Below, piece by piece: positions 42,701-57,700 of a DNA stretch of 64,000 bases. Below the pieces are notes generated by a model. It was not told the origin of the DNA. It did no database searches and saw only the letters and a list, made by a program, of their open reading frames with translations. The stretch is from the NCBI GenBank assembly GCA_032622095.1, contig CP136069.1:6402036-6466035 (forward strand). The letters are read 5' to 3'. This DNA comes from Siphonodentalium dalli (lineage: Eukaryota > Mollusca > Scaphopoda > Gadilida > Siphonodentaliidae). Numbering within the stretch: position 1 is the stretch's first letter; every line of letters starts with the position of its first letter. The position numbers and the translations under genes were made by a program.

Positions 42701-45700
42701 CATCTTCTCTGGAAAGATTCTTTATTTATAAAATTTCATTAGAAACATCTTCTCATAGATTCTATTTCTTTTTTAGTTTAGTTTCTCAATATTCACACAT
42801 TGGCATACGACACATTGTATAATTGAGGTTCCCAAATCATCACAATATTCACCATTTGGGAACTTCAATCTGAGTCTATGTCTCCCATAGCAGATGAGGT
42901 CATGCAGAATGAGGTCCCCCGAGGGTGAAGTTGGTGGTGCTAGCCCTCTGGGGACCACACTCTGCAAATGTCCGGCATGCCAAGTCTGATTTTTGTACAA
43001 CCCATATACCCTGTGCCAATGCATTCTCTTATATATGCGAGTCGACCATAGGTCGCCTCGCATATATAAGAGAATGCATTGGCCTAACAATTTTTCATCA
43101 TTTGTTATTATTTTTTACAATTTTAATAATTTTTTCTTATATTCTTTAACTCATTCAGTGCCAGATTTTATCGGCCCTGGCACTCTACATACTGTAAAGA
43201 GTTAAATTCACCCTCTGGGGACTTCATTCTGCAAATGACAGGCACACTAAACTCAGGCACACTAAACTCAGGCACACTAAACTCAGGCTTGTCCATGACT
43301 GGAGATTTTGTAGTTATTTTCTAAACATTTCCCTCCAATAAATATAGGACTCGTTCTGCACTTTTATTATGTCATCAGCTTATTTTTCCTGAACACCCCT
43401 CCAATGAATAATAGACAATTCTAATGTATACTTTTATAACTGAATGGTAGAGTCCAATTAATATAAAAGGGTTAATCAGTACTGAGATCAGCCCTTGGTG
43501 AACTTGGGAGATAACAGTTATAATACAAATGTTACAACAGGGAAGTATTTTATAGTACAGTAATGCCCTAAATAATCGACGCCTTAACCACAGCATAATT
43601 ATGGGTAATTTGTTATGATTTAGTCGGAAATATGGCTTGTTACCATTCATCGGAAAGTTCTCAGTGAAAGCTTTCTGATGAATGGCAACAAGCCATATTT
43701 CAAACTAAATCCTAAAAAGTTACCCATAATTATGCTGTGGTTAAGAAGTCGATTATTTAGGGCATTACTGTAGCTGCATCCTGGTTTATCATAACAGGAA
43801 GCAGTAAATTCACAGTGTCAAGAAAAACTCATCAAATATCCGACTGCAATATGTTCAGATAAGGGTCATCAATTTCTTGACCTTAACCCTTTCATGATGG
43901 GAGCTGCGCTGGTGCAGCATTAAAGATCATGTGCCATTGTATTCTCTTATATATGCGAGTCCCCCATATATACTAGTAAGAGAATTCACTTAGGCAAAAA
44001 AAAATTAAATGTTTATTTTGGGTTACAAGCCGAAACAATATAGGCTTGAAATTTGTTTTTATTATTTTTTTTATTTTGACATCTTATGACTTTTCATGTA
44101 CATATTGTACTCTGCAAGATTGACATAAAACTACTTTGGTTATTTTTGTATAAATTTTAATATTACACAATACTTTTACTTAGAAATCAACATATTCTGA
44201 GATGCTTAAATGTGGTTTTTTTTCTGTTTTATGAAATTTTTGAAGAAAACATTCAATAGATTTTCCTTAAAACCATGAACAAAAATTAGGGTAGGGGGTT
44301 TAAAATAGGGTCGGTAGGGAAACCCAAACCACAAATATTTGTTTACTTCAGCCTTATATATGTGAGACTCACTATGTGCAACAATAAATAAATGTAAGAG
44401 GTGCAATGCACTTAGGATCAGGAAAGAAATGCTTAATACTTCTCGGTAGTTGTGTTAGTGATGAATATAAATCTTGATGTGGAGTTAATTTTGTTATACA
44501 TTTTGTTAACCATGCAAATTTGTCACTTGACCTAATCAGCATGAGTAGTTAAAGCAATGCATACATTGAGTTGATATGAATCATATGATCATATATACTG
44601 AGGTATATAAAATCTTCAATGGATATCACAATATTGATACAAATTAACTATTTGTAAAAGCACCATACTTTAGTTTTCCAAATAAACTTGCATACACGTT
44701 TATTAAAACCCTGTGCCAATGCATTTTCTTATATACATGTATGCAAGTCCCGAATAGAGAGCCTTGCATATATATGAGAATATATTGTCCTAAGAGTATT
44801 TACCTTGACCTTGTAAGCCAGTCCATTCTCTTATATATGTGAGGCTCCATATGGGAGACTAAAAACGCATATATAAGAGAATGCACTGGCACAGGATCTT
44901 TAATGCTGCACCAGCGCAGCTCCCATTATGAAAGGGTTAACTTCATAAAAAATTTCCATCCTGCACGTCGCTTATTTGGGTCTGCCTGTTTAATATATTT
45001 GCTTCCCTCCACCGGAAACATCACTATGATTTATTGACAAAAATGCTGGGAAGTGTTTCTTACAGAAATGCCCTAAATAATCTACTGCTTAACCACAGCA
45101 GAATTATGGGTAATTTTTCATGATTTTGTGGGAAATATGGCTTGTTGCCATTCATCGGAAAGCTCCCAGTAAGAGCTTTCCGATGAATGGCAACAAGCCA
45201 TATTTCCAACTAAATCCTGAAAAGTTACCCATAATTCTGCTGTGGTTAAGAGGTCGATTATTTAGAGCATAACTGTAGCTGTCAAAGTAATATGTCATAT
45301 CTTATAGTTCATTACCTTTTCTTTGTTTCTGGTTACGTTTTCGATCGCCTCGGCCATTTTGAATGCATGATACTCATCAACTCGAAACCACATGATTCCG
45401 CACCGTGTACAAACTTCTGGAGCTACGAATCATCCAGGTTCGTTCCATTATTAATTTTTTATTTGTTTAATTGCAGGTCATTCTGATGTCATTATGGGAG
45501 CTATTGTTGTCAACGATGAAGAATTAGCAAAGAGAGTTGGATTTCTTCAGAATGGTTTGTAATTACAGTAATGCCCTAGAACACCCGTATGGTGCCCCTC
45601 ACATACGACAGTCAGTAATAGATCCTTCTATCTGTGTGGGGCTCTCTATGGGGGTTAGCCATATATAGTAGAGATTCATAGGATGCTCTACAGTAATGCT

Positions 45701-48700
45701 CTAAGTAATCGACGCCTTAACCCGAGAGCTTTCTGATGAATGGCAACAAGCCATATTTCCGACTAAATCCTGAAAAGTTACCCATAATTCTGCTGTGGTT
45801 AACCCTTTACCCAACAAACCGGCCAAAACCGGCCAAATAAAGCTTCAACAGCCTAAAATATCTTCGGTCTGTTTCAATAGAACCATACAAATATGGATAT
45901 CATTGGAACCGGCTCCTTGACCACATTGTGATAGTCACAGTTATGCCCTGTGCCAATGCATTCTCTTATATATGCGAGTCGACCATAGGTCGCCTCGCAT
46001 ATATAAGAGAATGCATTGGCCTAAAAAAAATCTTTTTTTTAACAATTTTTACCATTTTTTCTTACATTCTTTAACAATTTTATAATTTTTAATGTGTTAA
46101 GCCAATGCATTCTCTTATATATGCGAGGCGACCTATGGTCGACTCGCATATATAAGAGAATGCATTGGCACAGGGCCGTTCTGTTGGGTAAAGGGTTAAG
46201 GCATCAATTACTTAGGGCATTACTGTATGCTTTATGACTTCTTTGCGATATCAGATCTTGACAAATCATGTAAATTTTCGGTATAATGTTATTGGACAGA
46301 GTAAGGCCTGAGAATAAGGTGCCAGACATTTGCAGATCGAGGTCCCCAGAGGGTGAATTTAGTGATGCTATCCCGCACAGAATGAGGTCCCCAGAGAGTG
46401 CAGTTTATAGTGCATTGTTAGATGACACTATCACGGCGTATTTTCATGAACATATTCTGGTGAAAATATCATGTCTTGAAATAGTGTGTCTTGAAATAGT
46501 GTGTCTGTCATTTGCAGAATGAGGTCCCCAGAGGGTGAATTTAGTGACGCTATCCCGCATAGCGGGCTAGCATCACTAAATTCACCCTCTGGGGACCTCA
46601 TTCTGCTTAGGCCCTCAACTGCTATGGTAAACCTAGGATCAGATTGAAGTTCCCCAGTTGAAGTTGGTGATGTTCACCCATTGGGTTCAAGAGGAGTAGA
46701 TCAAAGAAAACATCAAAGACTTATTAATAGATTGGGTGCCTCTATTATGGATTTTATCTTCTGCTAATTAGGGGATATAGAAACTTCCCAGATGGGAAAA
46801 CGTAACTAAAAACAATGTTAATTTGATACCATAGATACTTCCCAGAAGATGAGGCCTAAGCAGAATCATGCCCCCAGAGAGTGAATTTAGTGATGCTATC
46901 CCGCACAGTAGGCTAGCATCACTATAAATATAATTTGCCATCTGGGGGACCTCATTTTGCTTAGACCTAAATATTCAATTCGTGTTTTTCTTATTTCTCA
47001 CCCAGATAATATTGCGGAAGAGATAATACACCTTTAATTATTGTATAACTTTGCAATAATTCATTAATCAATCTAATTTGATCAAATTGAGAAATTTCAA
47101 AGCACATCATACTATATAAAGTAACATCATACTATATGAAGTAACATACTGTTTCCATTTCCATAACTGCAATAATTATTTGTGTTGGCAAAATAAAAAA
47201 TAAAATTCACCCGCATGAGAATCTATAAACTTATTGTGGCTTAAATTATAATAATTATTGTATCATTCATTTAGCACACAAGTTGCTCCGTTTGACTGTC
47301 ACCTGGTGATAACTTTATGCTTCATTAATTCAGCAATCGGCACACAAGCTGCTCCATTTGACTGTTACCTGGTGAACCGAGGAATGAAGACATTACACGT
47401 CAGGATGAGGGAACACGATAGGAACGCCATGGCCTGCGCCAAGTTCCTCAAATCTAATCCTCGCGTAGAGAAAGTCATTTTCCCAGGTAAGCTACATTCA
47501 TCATACGCCATGGCCTGCGCCAAGTTCCTCGAATCTAATCCTCGCGTAGAGAAAGTCATTTTCCCAGGTAAGCTACATTCATCATACGCCATGGCCTGCG
47601 CCAAGTTCCTCGAATCTAATCCTCGCGTAGAGAAAGTCATTTTCCCAGGTAAGCTACATTCATCATACGCCATGGCCTGCGCCAAGTTCCTCGAATCTAA
47701 TCCTCGTGTAGAGAAAGTCATTTTCCCAGGTAAGCTACATTCATCATACGCCATGGCCTGCGCCAAGTTCCTCGAATCTAATCCTCGTGTAGAGAAAGTC
47801 ATTTTCCCAGGTAAGCTACATTCATCATACGCCATGGCCTGCGCCAAGTTCCTCGAATCTAATCCTCGCGTAGAGAAAGTCATTTTCCCAGGTAAGCTAC
47901 ATTCATCATACGCCATGGCCTGCGCCAAGTTCCTCGAATCTAATCCTCGCGTAGAGAAAGTCATTTTCCCAGGTAAGCTACATTCATCATACGCCATGGC
48001 CTGCGCCAAGTTCCTCGAATCTAATCCTCGCGTAGAGAAAGTCATTTTCCCAGGTAAGCTACATTCATCATACGCCATGGCCTGCGCCAAGTTCCTCGAA
48101 TCTAATCATCGCGTAGAGAAAGTCATTTTCCCAGGTAAGCTACATTCATCATGTCTTCACATGGTGCTCTAGACTTTGGTCCCTTTGTCTCTTTTTGGGT
48201 TTTAGGTCTTCGATAACTCGATACCTGGCGATGGATACAGTAATGCCTAAATAATCGACTCCTTAACCACAGCAGAATTATGGGTAATTTTTCAGGATTT
48301 AGTCGGAAATATGACTTGTTGCCATTCATCGGAAAGCTCTCAGTGAGAGCTTTCCGATGAATGGCAACAAGCCATATTTCTGACTAAATCCTGAAAAATT
48401 ACCCATAATTCTACTGTGATTATGGAGTCGATTATTTAGGGCATTACTGTAGTTGAATTGTGATTGCTTTATTGCTAAAGACAAATTAAAGTGTAAGTTG
48501 TAGCGTGCATTTAACACATACAATAATGTATATTCAATATGTACACATAAATTATGATGGAACCCAAGCCTGGGTTTAGTGTGCCTGTCATTTGCAGAAT
48601 GAGGTCCCCAGAGGGTGAATTTTAGTGATGCTATCCCGCATAGTGGGCTAGCATCACTAAATTGACCCTTTGGGGTCCTCATACTGCTTAGGCCTCATCT

Positions 48701-51700
48701 GCTATGGGAGACTGACATAGACTCAGATTGAAGTTTCCACATGGTGAATATTGTGATGTACACCCATTGGGAACCTCGATTATGCAATATGTCGTTTGCC
48801 AATTTGGGGATATAGAGAAACTATACTAAAAAAGAAATAGAATCTATTTGAAGAAGATTCTATAGAAATTTGATAATAAAGAAACTTTCCAGAGAAGATG
48901 AGGCCTGAGCAGAATGAGGTCCCCAGAGGGTGAATTTAGTGATGCTAGTCTGCTATACGGAATAGCGTCACTAAATTCACCCTCTGGGGACCTCATTCTG
49001 CAAATGACAGGCACACTAGACTCAGACTTGATGGCAATCATGGCATTTAAATTGATTCTAAGATTTATGTCTGTCATTCAGGTTTGCCTTCTCATCCACA
49101 ATACGAGCTCGCTAAGAGACAAATGCGTGGCAACAGTGGGATGGTCACGTTCTATATCAAGGGCGGACTGGCCGAGTCCAAAAAATTCTTAGAAAGTATT
49201 AAGGTAAGTCACATAATAACATCACTGTAACAGTAGTGCCCTAAATAATCGACTCCTTAACCACAGCAGAATTATGGGTAATTTTTCAGGATTCTGCTGT
49301 GGTTAAGGAGTCGATCATTTAGGGCTTGACTGTAATACCATCACTGTAACAGATGTTTTGTGAATTTGTCTAGAATTGTAAAAGGTTGTTTGATTTATTA
49401 AAGATGCATTATCCAAATTAATGCTCCTAAATTACTATTTCCTCGGCTTCGGGGGTAAAAAATATTTTATCCAAGTCAGGGAATCCACCCATCACAGCTC
49501 AGAGTGATCAGATATCGATGTTTGAAATCTATTATTTTTCAGCACCAATAATTTTAAGTGGCCCAGTAAACAGTCGACGAGAAGACTTTCTCTAACCAAA
49601 TTGCAGATGAAGATGGGTAACTCTAAAATCAAGTGGCTTTTTTGTGTCAGATATTTGACAAACTTGCAAAATTTTGTTGAACAAAATGTTGATAAATAAC
49701 AGGTTTTGGGCAATTTTATACTAGAGTGGTTAGCATTATTTTTGGGCAATTAATCTATTCTGATAACTGAAGCGGCATTTCAAAATTTTTTGTTGTTGTT
49801 GGAATCTGATGATATGGTCCTGAATGAGGTCCCCAGAGGGTGAATTTAGTGACGCTATCCCTACGATGGGCTAGCATAACCAAACTCACCGTTTGGGACC
49901 ACAGAAGGGAAAAAGTAACTAAAAACAATGTTAATTTGAGACTATAGATACCTCCCAGAAGATGAGGCCTAAGCAAAATGAGGTCCCTAGAGGGTGAATT
50001 TAGTGATGCTAGCCCACTGTGCTATCTAACACACCCATATTTTGAAAGAGGAAGCTCCAAAACATTATATTATGATTACCAATTTATCTGGTCGAAAATA
50101 CTGTGAACACGTTTTTGTTGAGGTTCTGGACTGTACTGCCAGTCTATTATTCTCGATGGAAGGGGAATAACTCTATCTCCTAGTTTATAAATTTATATAT
50201 GCATTATAGGTATATATAGGGTTGAATCTGAGAATGTCTATCACTTGGTGGACACTTCTGGGCCACAGATGTTCTGTATCCTGTATATATGGGGTTGAAT
50301 CTGAGAATGTCTATCACTTGGTGGACACTCCTGGACCACAGATGTTCTGTATCCTGTATATATGGGGTTGAATCTGAGAATGTCTATCACTTGGTGGACA
50401 CTCCTGGGCCACAGATGTTCTGTATCCTGTATATATGGGGTTGAATCTGAGAGTGTCTATCACTTGGTGGACACTCCTGGACCACAGATGTTCTGTATCC
50501 TGTATATATGGGGTTGAATCTGAGAATGTCTATCACTTGGTGGACACTCCTGGACCACAGATGTTCTGTATCCTGTATATATGGGGTTGAATCTGAGAAT
50601 GTCTATCACTTGGTGGACACTCCTGGACCACAGATGTTCTGTATCATGTATGTATGGGGTTGAATCTGAGAATGTCTATCACTTGGTGGACACTCCTGGA
50701 CCACAGATGTTCTGTATCCTGTATATATGGGGTTGAATCTGAGAATGTCTATCACTTGGTGGACACTCCTGGACCACAGATGTTCTGTATCCTGTATATA
50801 TGGGGTTGAATCTGAGAATGTCTATCACTTGGTGGACACTCCTGGACCACAGATGTTCTGTATCCTGTATATATGGGGTTGAATCTGAGAATGTCTATCA
50901 CTTGGTGGACACTCCTGGACCACAGATGTTCTGTATCCTGTATATATGGGGTTGAATCTGAGAATGTCTATCACTTGGTGGACACTCCTGGGCCACAGAT
51001 GTTCTGTATCCTGTATATATGGGGTTGAATCTGAGAATGTCTATCACTTGGTGGACACTCCTGGACCACAGATGTTCTGTATCCTGTATATATGGGGTTG
51101 AATCTGAGGATGTCTATCACTTGGTGGACACTCCTGGACCACAGATGTTCTGTATCCTGTATATATGGGGTTGAATCTGAGAATGTCTATCACTTGGTGG
51201 ACACTCCTGGGCCACAGATGTTCTGTATCCTGTATATATGGGGTTGAATCTGAGAATGTCTATCACTTGGTGGACACTCCTGGACCACAGATGTTCTGTA
51301 TCCTGTATATATGGGGTTGAATCTGAGAATGTCTATCACTTGGTGGACACTCCTGGGCCACAGATGTTCTGTATCCTGTATATATGGGGTTGAATCTGAG
51401 AATGTCTATCACTTGGTGGACACTCCTGGACCACAGATGTTCTGTATCCTGTATATATGGGGTTGAATCTGAGAATGTCTATCACTTGGTGGACACTCCT
51501 GGGCCACAGATGTTCTGTATCCTGTATATATGGGGTTGAATCTGAGAATGTCTATCACTTGGTGGACACTCCTGGGCCACAGCTGTTATGTATCCTGGTG
51601 GAATATATATATTTTATACCCCCCGCAATGAGTATATACTGGAATCAGCTTGTCGTGCCGTCTGTCCGTCCGTCGTTCCGTCCGTCCGTCCGTCCGTGGA

Positions 51701-54700
51701 CACAAATTTGTCCAGAGTTTTTCTCAGTCGTTCTTTTAACAATTTCCTTGAAACTTGGCACAGACATCAATCACCATGGGAACCTGTGCACCTGCGATTA
51801 TGACGTCTGTCAGACTTTTTTTGGTGAAGTTATCTCCCCTTTTTCGACTTAGAAAATTTTCGCAACATGTATAATTTTGTCCATGGTTTTATTTCTACAT
51901 TTTTAGGTCAATTTTTTAAAAACTTGGCACAGATATTTAGTACCATGGGAACCTGTTCACCTGCGATTATGACGTCTGTCCGACATTTTTTGGTGGAGTT
52001 ATCCCCCTTTTGCGACTTTTTGCAACATGCATAATTTTGTCCAAGCTTTTATTCCTACATTTTTCGGTCAATAGGTTTTAGGATTAGGATTAAGGGCAGT
52101 CATAAATAAATTTCGAAGTACAATTGCTAGACGCGCTAGTACCGTGCGCGAGTCTGGGAGCAAATGTACGCTAAGTTTACTAAGACTGGATTAAGGGTTA
52201 AGAGGTTCAAGATTAGTGTTAGGGCTTAGGGGATTTAGGGTTACCTGTTCACATAATTTCAGTGCCCAATATACAGTAATGGCTACTACATTCAAATAAC
52301 ATGTTGAATACAGGGGGTATACCTCAGTCCCATCTGGGACAGGCCCATCTCTAGTTGGTTTTATTTTCATGCCAACAATAGTAAATAATACTGACTCTGT
52401 ATAAATAATTGGGGACTCAAACAGTAAGTGGACCTTTAAGCACAGCGATATCTAGACCAAGTCTTCTGGTCCACAACAGCTTGGGTTGGGTTGATGCTTT
52501 TCGGACCGAGTCCCGTCCCGTCACTCTTCTATAACAAACTTTATGTGCAGCATCGTGGGTGGGAATTGGTGTTCGCACTGCCACTTGCCAAATTTGCTTA
52601 TGGCAAAAATAATTCACATTTGGCAAAAAATATTTTCATTTGGCAAAAGTTTTGGCAAGTCACTTCTTAATTCCTCAATAAATTTGAAAAATGTCGGTCA
52701 ATCAATACCATTCATTTTAGGAAACTATTACAATAGAATTATATAAGTGGTGTTTTCTATCGTTTGGGAAGTTAACACCTCCATTAAAATGCAGTTAATC
52801 TGGTAACATTACTATCAATGGGCGGAGGGATTACCAATATGTAGTGTGATAGCTAATCCTCTTGTGATGTTCCCTTCTGATGAAGCAACTGTTCTACCAT
52901 TTTATTGTTCGGTGATTGGCATATTGTTATATGATACACCACAATAGAGATGCGAGTATAATTTGTAACTGACTGCTTTCTATCGATATGATATGTCGTT
53001 CAAATCGCGAGTGTCGAAACATAAAAATTCAATTAAGTTTGCAGAAAATGACACTATCAGTGATAACATTTGGCAAATTCTAATAGAATTTGGCAAAAAA
53101 TATTTTCTTTTGGCAAATTATTTCCAGCACGTACCCTGGTGGGAATTATCTTGCTAGTATGTGTTCGGATTAGATCAAATGGATGCTAGGCGTATATGAA
53201 TGTAGAGGGCAGCCTTTCCCAAGCATGATGACATCAAGAAGTCTGTTGAATGTCAAAGCAACAAGATTTATTAAGTAAATAGATATTTCAGATTTGTCGC
53301 GCTATCAGAAAATGTATGTAAACAATATATTAGACATGGTATCGTCACATTACTCTTTTCTATCACAGTAAATGATATATTATTTTGAATACAGATTAAT
53401 CGCAGACATGTCAGATGATTAATCACATTCAGGGGTTACTTGAATGCCTGCGCCCCATGTGTAAATGTATTACATCTTTTCAATGAAAGTCTGTTATAGA
53501 AGAATAACAGGACGGGACTCGGTCCAAAACAGCATTAACCCTCAGGGAGCCCCAAACATATATAGAAGCATATAGAATAGTGTCGTCTGCTCATGTTTGT
53601 CTGGGGCTCTGTATGGGTGAAATTATAAAATTGTTAAAGGATATAAGAAAAAAATATAAAATTTGTAAAAAATTGTTGGGCCAATGCATTCTCTTATATA
53701 TGCGAGGCGACCTATGGTCGACTCGCATATATAAGAGAATGCATTAGCACAGGGCTCTAAGAGCTAAGACTCGGTCCAAAACACCAACAACCAACCAATA
53801 TCTGTTGTCGACCAAGAATATTTGGTCTAAATCAAGCCTGAGTCTAGTGTGCCTGTCATATGCAGAATGAGGTACATAGTGAGCGAATTTTATGATGCTA
53901 TCCTGCATAGGGGTTAGCATCACTAAATTCACCCTCTGGGGACCTAATTCTGCTTAGGCCTCATATTCTCTGGAAAGTTTCTTTATAATAAAATTTCTAT
54001 AGAAACTTCTTCACATAGATTCTATTTCTTTTTTAGTTTAGTTTCTCCATATCCCCAAATTGGCAGACGACACATTGCATAATCGAGGTTCCCAATGGGT
54101 GCCACATCACAACATTCACCATTTTGGAACTTCAATCTGAGTCTATGTCTCCCATAGCAGATGAGGCCATACCGAATGAGGTGATGCTAGCCTGAAATGT
54201 GGGATAGCGTCACTAAATTCACCCTCTGGGGACATCATTCTGCAAATGACAGGCACACTAAACTCAGGATAGATAACATCTTTAAAATTTCCTCACAAAT
54301 TTATCTCATCGGTCGTCTGCACATCACTCTGTCATCTGCTCATCACTCTGTTGTCTGCTTCACAGGTTTTCACTCTAGCAGAAAGTTTAGGAGGATTTGA
54401 AAGCTTAGCAGAATTACCGTGAGTATGACAGCACAAGATTATATCATTACCATGGAAACAGGTTAACCCTTCCATAGTATGACAGCACAAGATTATATCA
54501 TTACCATGGAAACAGGTTAACCCTTCCATAGTATGACAGCACAAGATTATATCATTACCATGGAAACAGGTTAACCCTTCCATAGTATGACAGCACAAGA
54601 TTATATCATTACCATGGAAACAGGTTAACCCTTCCATAGTATGACAGCACAAGATTATATCATTACCATGGAAACAGGTTAACCCTTCCATAGTATGACA

Positions 54701-57700
54701 GCACAAGATTATATCATTACCATGGAAACAGGTTAACCCTTCCATAGTATGACAGCACAAGATTATATCATTACCATGGAAACAGGTTAACCCTTCCATA
54801 GTATGACAGCACAAGATTATATCATTACCATGGAAACAGGTTAACCCTTCCATAGTATGACAGCACAAGATTATATCATTACCATGGAAACAGGTTAACC
54901 CTTCCATAGTATGACAGCACAAGATTATATCATTACCATGGAAACAGGTTAACCCTTCCATAGTATGACAGCACAAGATTATATCATTACCATGGAAACA
55001 GGTTAACCCTTCCATAGTATGACAGCACAAGATTATATCATTACCATGGAAACAGGTTAACCCTTCCATAGTATGACAGCACAAGATTATATCATTACCA
55101 TGGAAACAGGTTAACCCTTCCATAGTATGACAGCACAAGATTATATCATTACCATGGAAACAGGTTAACCCTTCCATAGTATGACAGCACAAGATTATAT
55201 CATTACCATGGAAACAGGTTAACCCTTCCATAGTATGACAGCACAAGATTATATCATTACCATGGAAACAGGTTAACCCTTCCATAGTATGACAGCACAA
55301 GATTATCTCATTACCATGGAAACAGGATAACCCTTCCATAGTATGACAGCACAAGATTATCTCATTACCATGGAAACAGGATAACCCTTCCATAGTATGA
55401 CAGCACAAGATTATCTCATTACCATGGAAACAGGTTAACCCTTCCATAGTATGACAGCACGTTAACCCTTCCATAGTATGACAGCACAAGATTATCTCAT
55501 TACCATGGAAACAGGTTAACCCTTCCATAGTATGACAGCACAAGATTATCTCATTACCATGGAAACAGGTTAACCCTTCCATAGTATGACAGCACAAGAT
55601 TATATCATTACCATGCCTGGGCAGGTTAACCCTTCCATAGTATGACAGCACAAGATTATCTCATTACCATGCCTGGGCAGGTTAACCCTTCCATAGTATG
55701 ACAGCACAAGATTATCTCATTACCATGCCTGGGCAGGTTAACCCTTCCATAGTATGACAGCACAAGATTATCTCATTACCATGGAAACAGGATAACCCTT
55801 CCATAGTATGACAGCACAAGATTATCTCATTACCATGCATGGACAGGTTAACCCTTCCATAGTATGACAGCACAAGATTATCTCATTACCATGCCTGGGC
55901 AGGTTAACCCTTCCATAGTATGACAGCACAAGATTATCTCATTACCATGGAAACAGGATAACCCTTCCATAGTATGACAGCACAAGATTATCTCATTACC
56001 ATGCATGGACAGGTTAACCCTTCCATAGTATGACAGCACAAGATTATCTCACTACCATGCCTGGGCAGGTTAACCCTTCCATAGTATGACAGCACAAGAT
56101 TATCTCATTACCATGCCTGGGCAGGATAACCCTTCCATCACTGGAGCTCCCTGAAATTTGGCGAAAACCCTGTGCCAATGCATTCTCATATATATGCGAG
56201 TCTCACATATATACAAGAATACATTGGCCAAACAATATTTACTTTGACCTTGTTTGTAAGTCAGTGCATTCTAATATATATGCGAGGCTCCCTATGGAAG
56301 ACTTGCATATATAAGAAAATGCACTGGCACAGGATACTTAATGCTGCACCAGTACAGCTCCCGCCATGAAAGGGTTGAGAACTATGTGCTAACAAATGGA
56401 TGCAACCTCCAAATTATGGCTGATGTGGTATATGATCCTTTAACCCTTTCAGTGCCAGGTCCGATTTTTGTATCAACTGATATACCCTGTGCCAATGCAT
56501 TCTCTTATATATGCGAGTCGACCATAGGTCGCCTCGCATATATAAGAGAATGAATTGGCCTAAAAAAAATTCATTTTTTAACACTTTTTACCATTTTTTC
56601 TTACATTCTTTAACAATTTTATAATTTTTTCTTACATTTTTTAACAATTTTTATAATATTTTTCTACATTCTTTGACAATTTTATCATTTTCAATATGTG
56701 TTAAGCCAATGCATTCTCTTATATATGCGAGGCGACCTATCGTCAACTCGCATATATAAGAGAATGCATTGGCACGGGGCCGTTTTGTTTCAAGAAATGT
56801 GGGTCTGATGAATGCCACTAAGGTAGCAATACACGATTTCCAGCAATTTTTGCCAACCTTGGAGGGGGTACTATACTTCAAATCAATGCTGAGCCATTAT
56901 CTTTGGCAAAGGTCCCATCAAGCATCTTCGTACAATTTGTCATTGAGTTATGCCCCTTGGTTTGCACACACAAACGCTCAATTTTACAATTTCTTTTACT
57001 CAAATTGACCATTTTCAGACCATGACAGAGCGAATGTCAGTAAATAAGCTTCTTCCACGTGATAGAGCTATGTTAGAGCTATTTGAAATAGAAAAAAAGT
57101 TATAGTATCAATTTGAAAAAAATGTCTTGCAAGCGCAGATCACAGAATTCTGGGGAGAGAAATTGGGCTATTTTCCTGTAACCAATAATACTGAATACGA
57201 AAATCCTGTTGCGTACCCAAATTTTCCACTTTTTTTTTAGAACTTTCCCAGTTTTGTAAAATAATTAAAACCTTCAAACCAGTAATGACACATTTAACAC
57301 AGGCTACACTGGCTGTTATGCGCCCCAGATACTTATTTTTCTATTTTTCAGACTCCCTACAAGTTACAACCCGTAAAATCGTGTACTGCTACCTAAGAGT
57401 TTTGGAAAATGACATTATTGAGAATGAAAAACAACTAAGGGAAGAAATAAATTAAATATTAGTTAATCATTTATAATAATGCCCTAATTAACCCTTTGAG
57501 TGCCAGGGGCCGATCTCATTGGCCCTAAACCTACAAAATAAGTCTGTTAAAGAATATAAGAATAAATTATTAAAATTGTAAAATAATTGTAAAAAAAAAA
57601 AAAAAAAAAAAATTATTAGGCCAATGCATTCTCTTATATATGCGAGGCGACCTATGGTCGACTCGCATATATAAGAGAATGCATTGGCACAGGGTATATG

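Noticed and set aside
42977-43206. TTAA target duplication for the hairpin element nested in a C element
   Set aside because: The right side ends GAGTTAAATT, but the left side joins at GGCATGCCAAG without TTAA. The nesting is kept, but a clean target duplication is not supported.
47365-48090. 241-codon minus-strand frame
   Set aside because: It is antisense to the 81-bp CTH exon array and is produced by its 27-codon period.
54332-55651. 439-codon minus-strand frame with a repeated GLTCFHGN motif
   Set aside because: It is the inverse of the 54-bp (18-codon) intronic array and even runs across a CTH exon in antisense. It is an artefact of the period.
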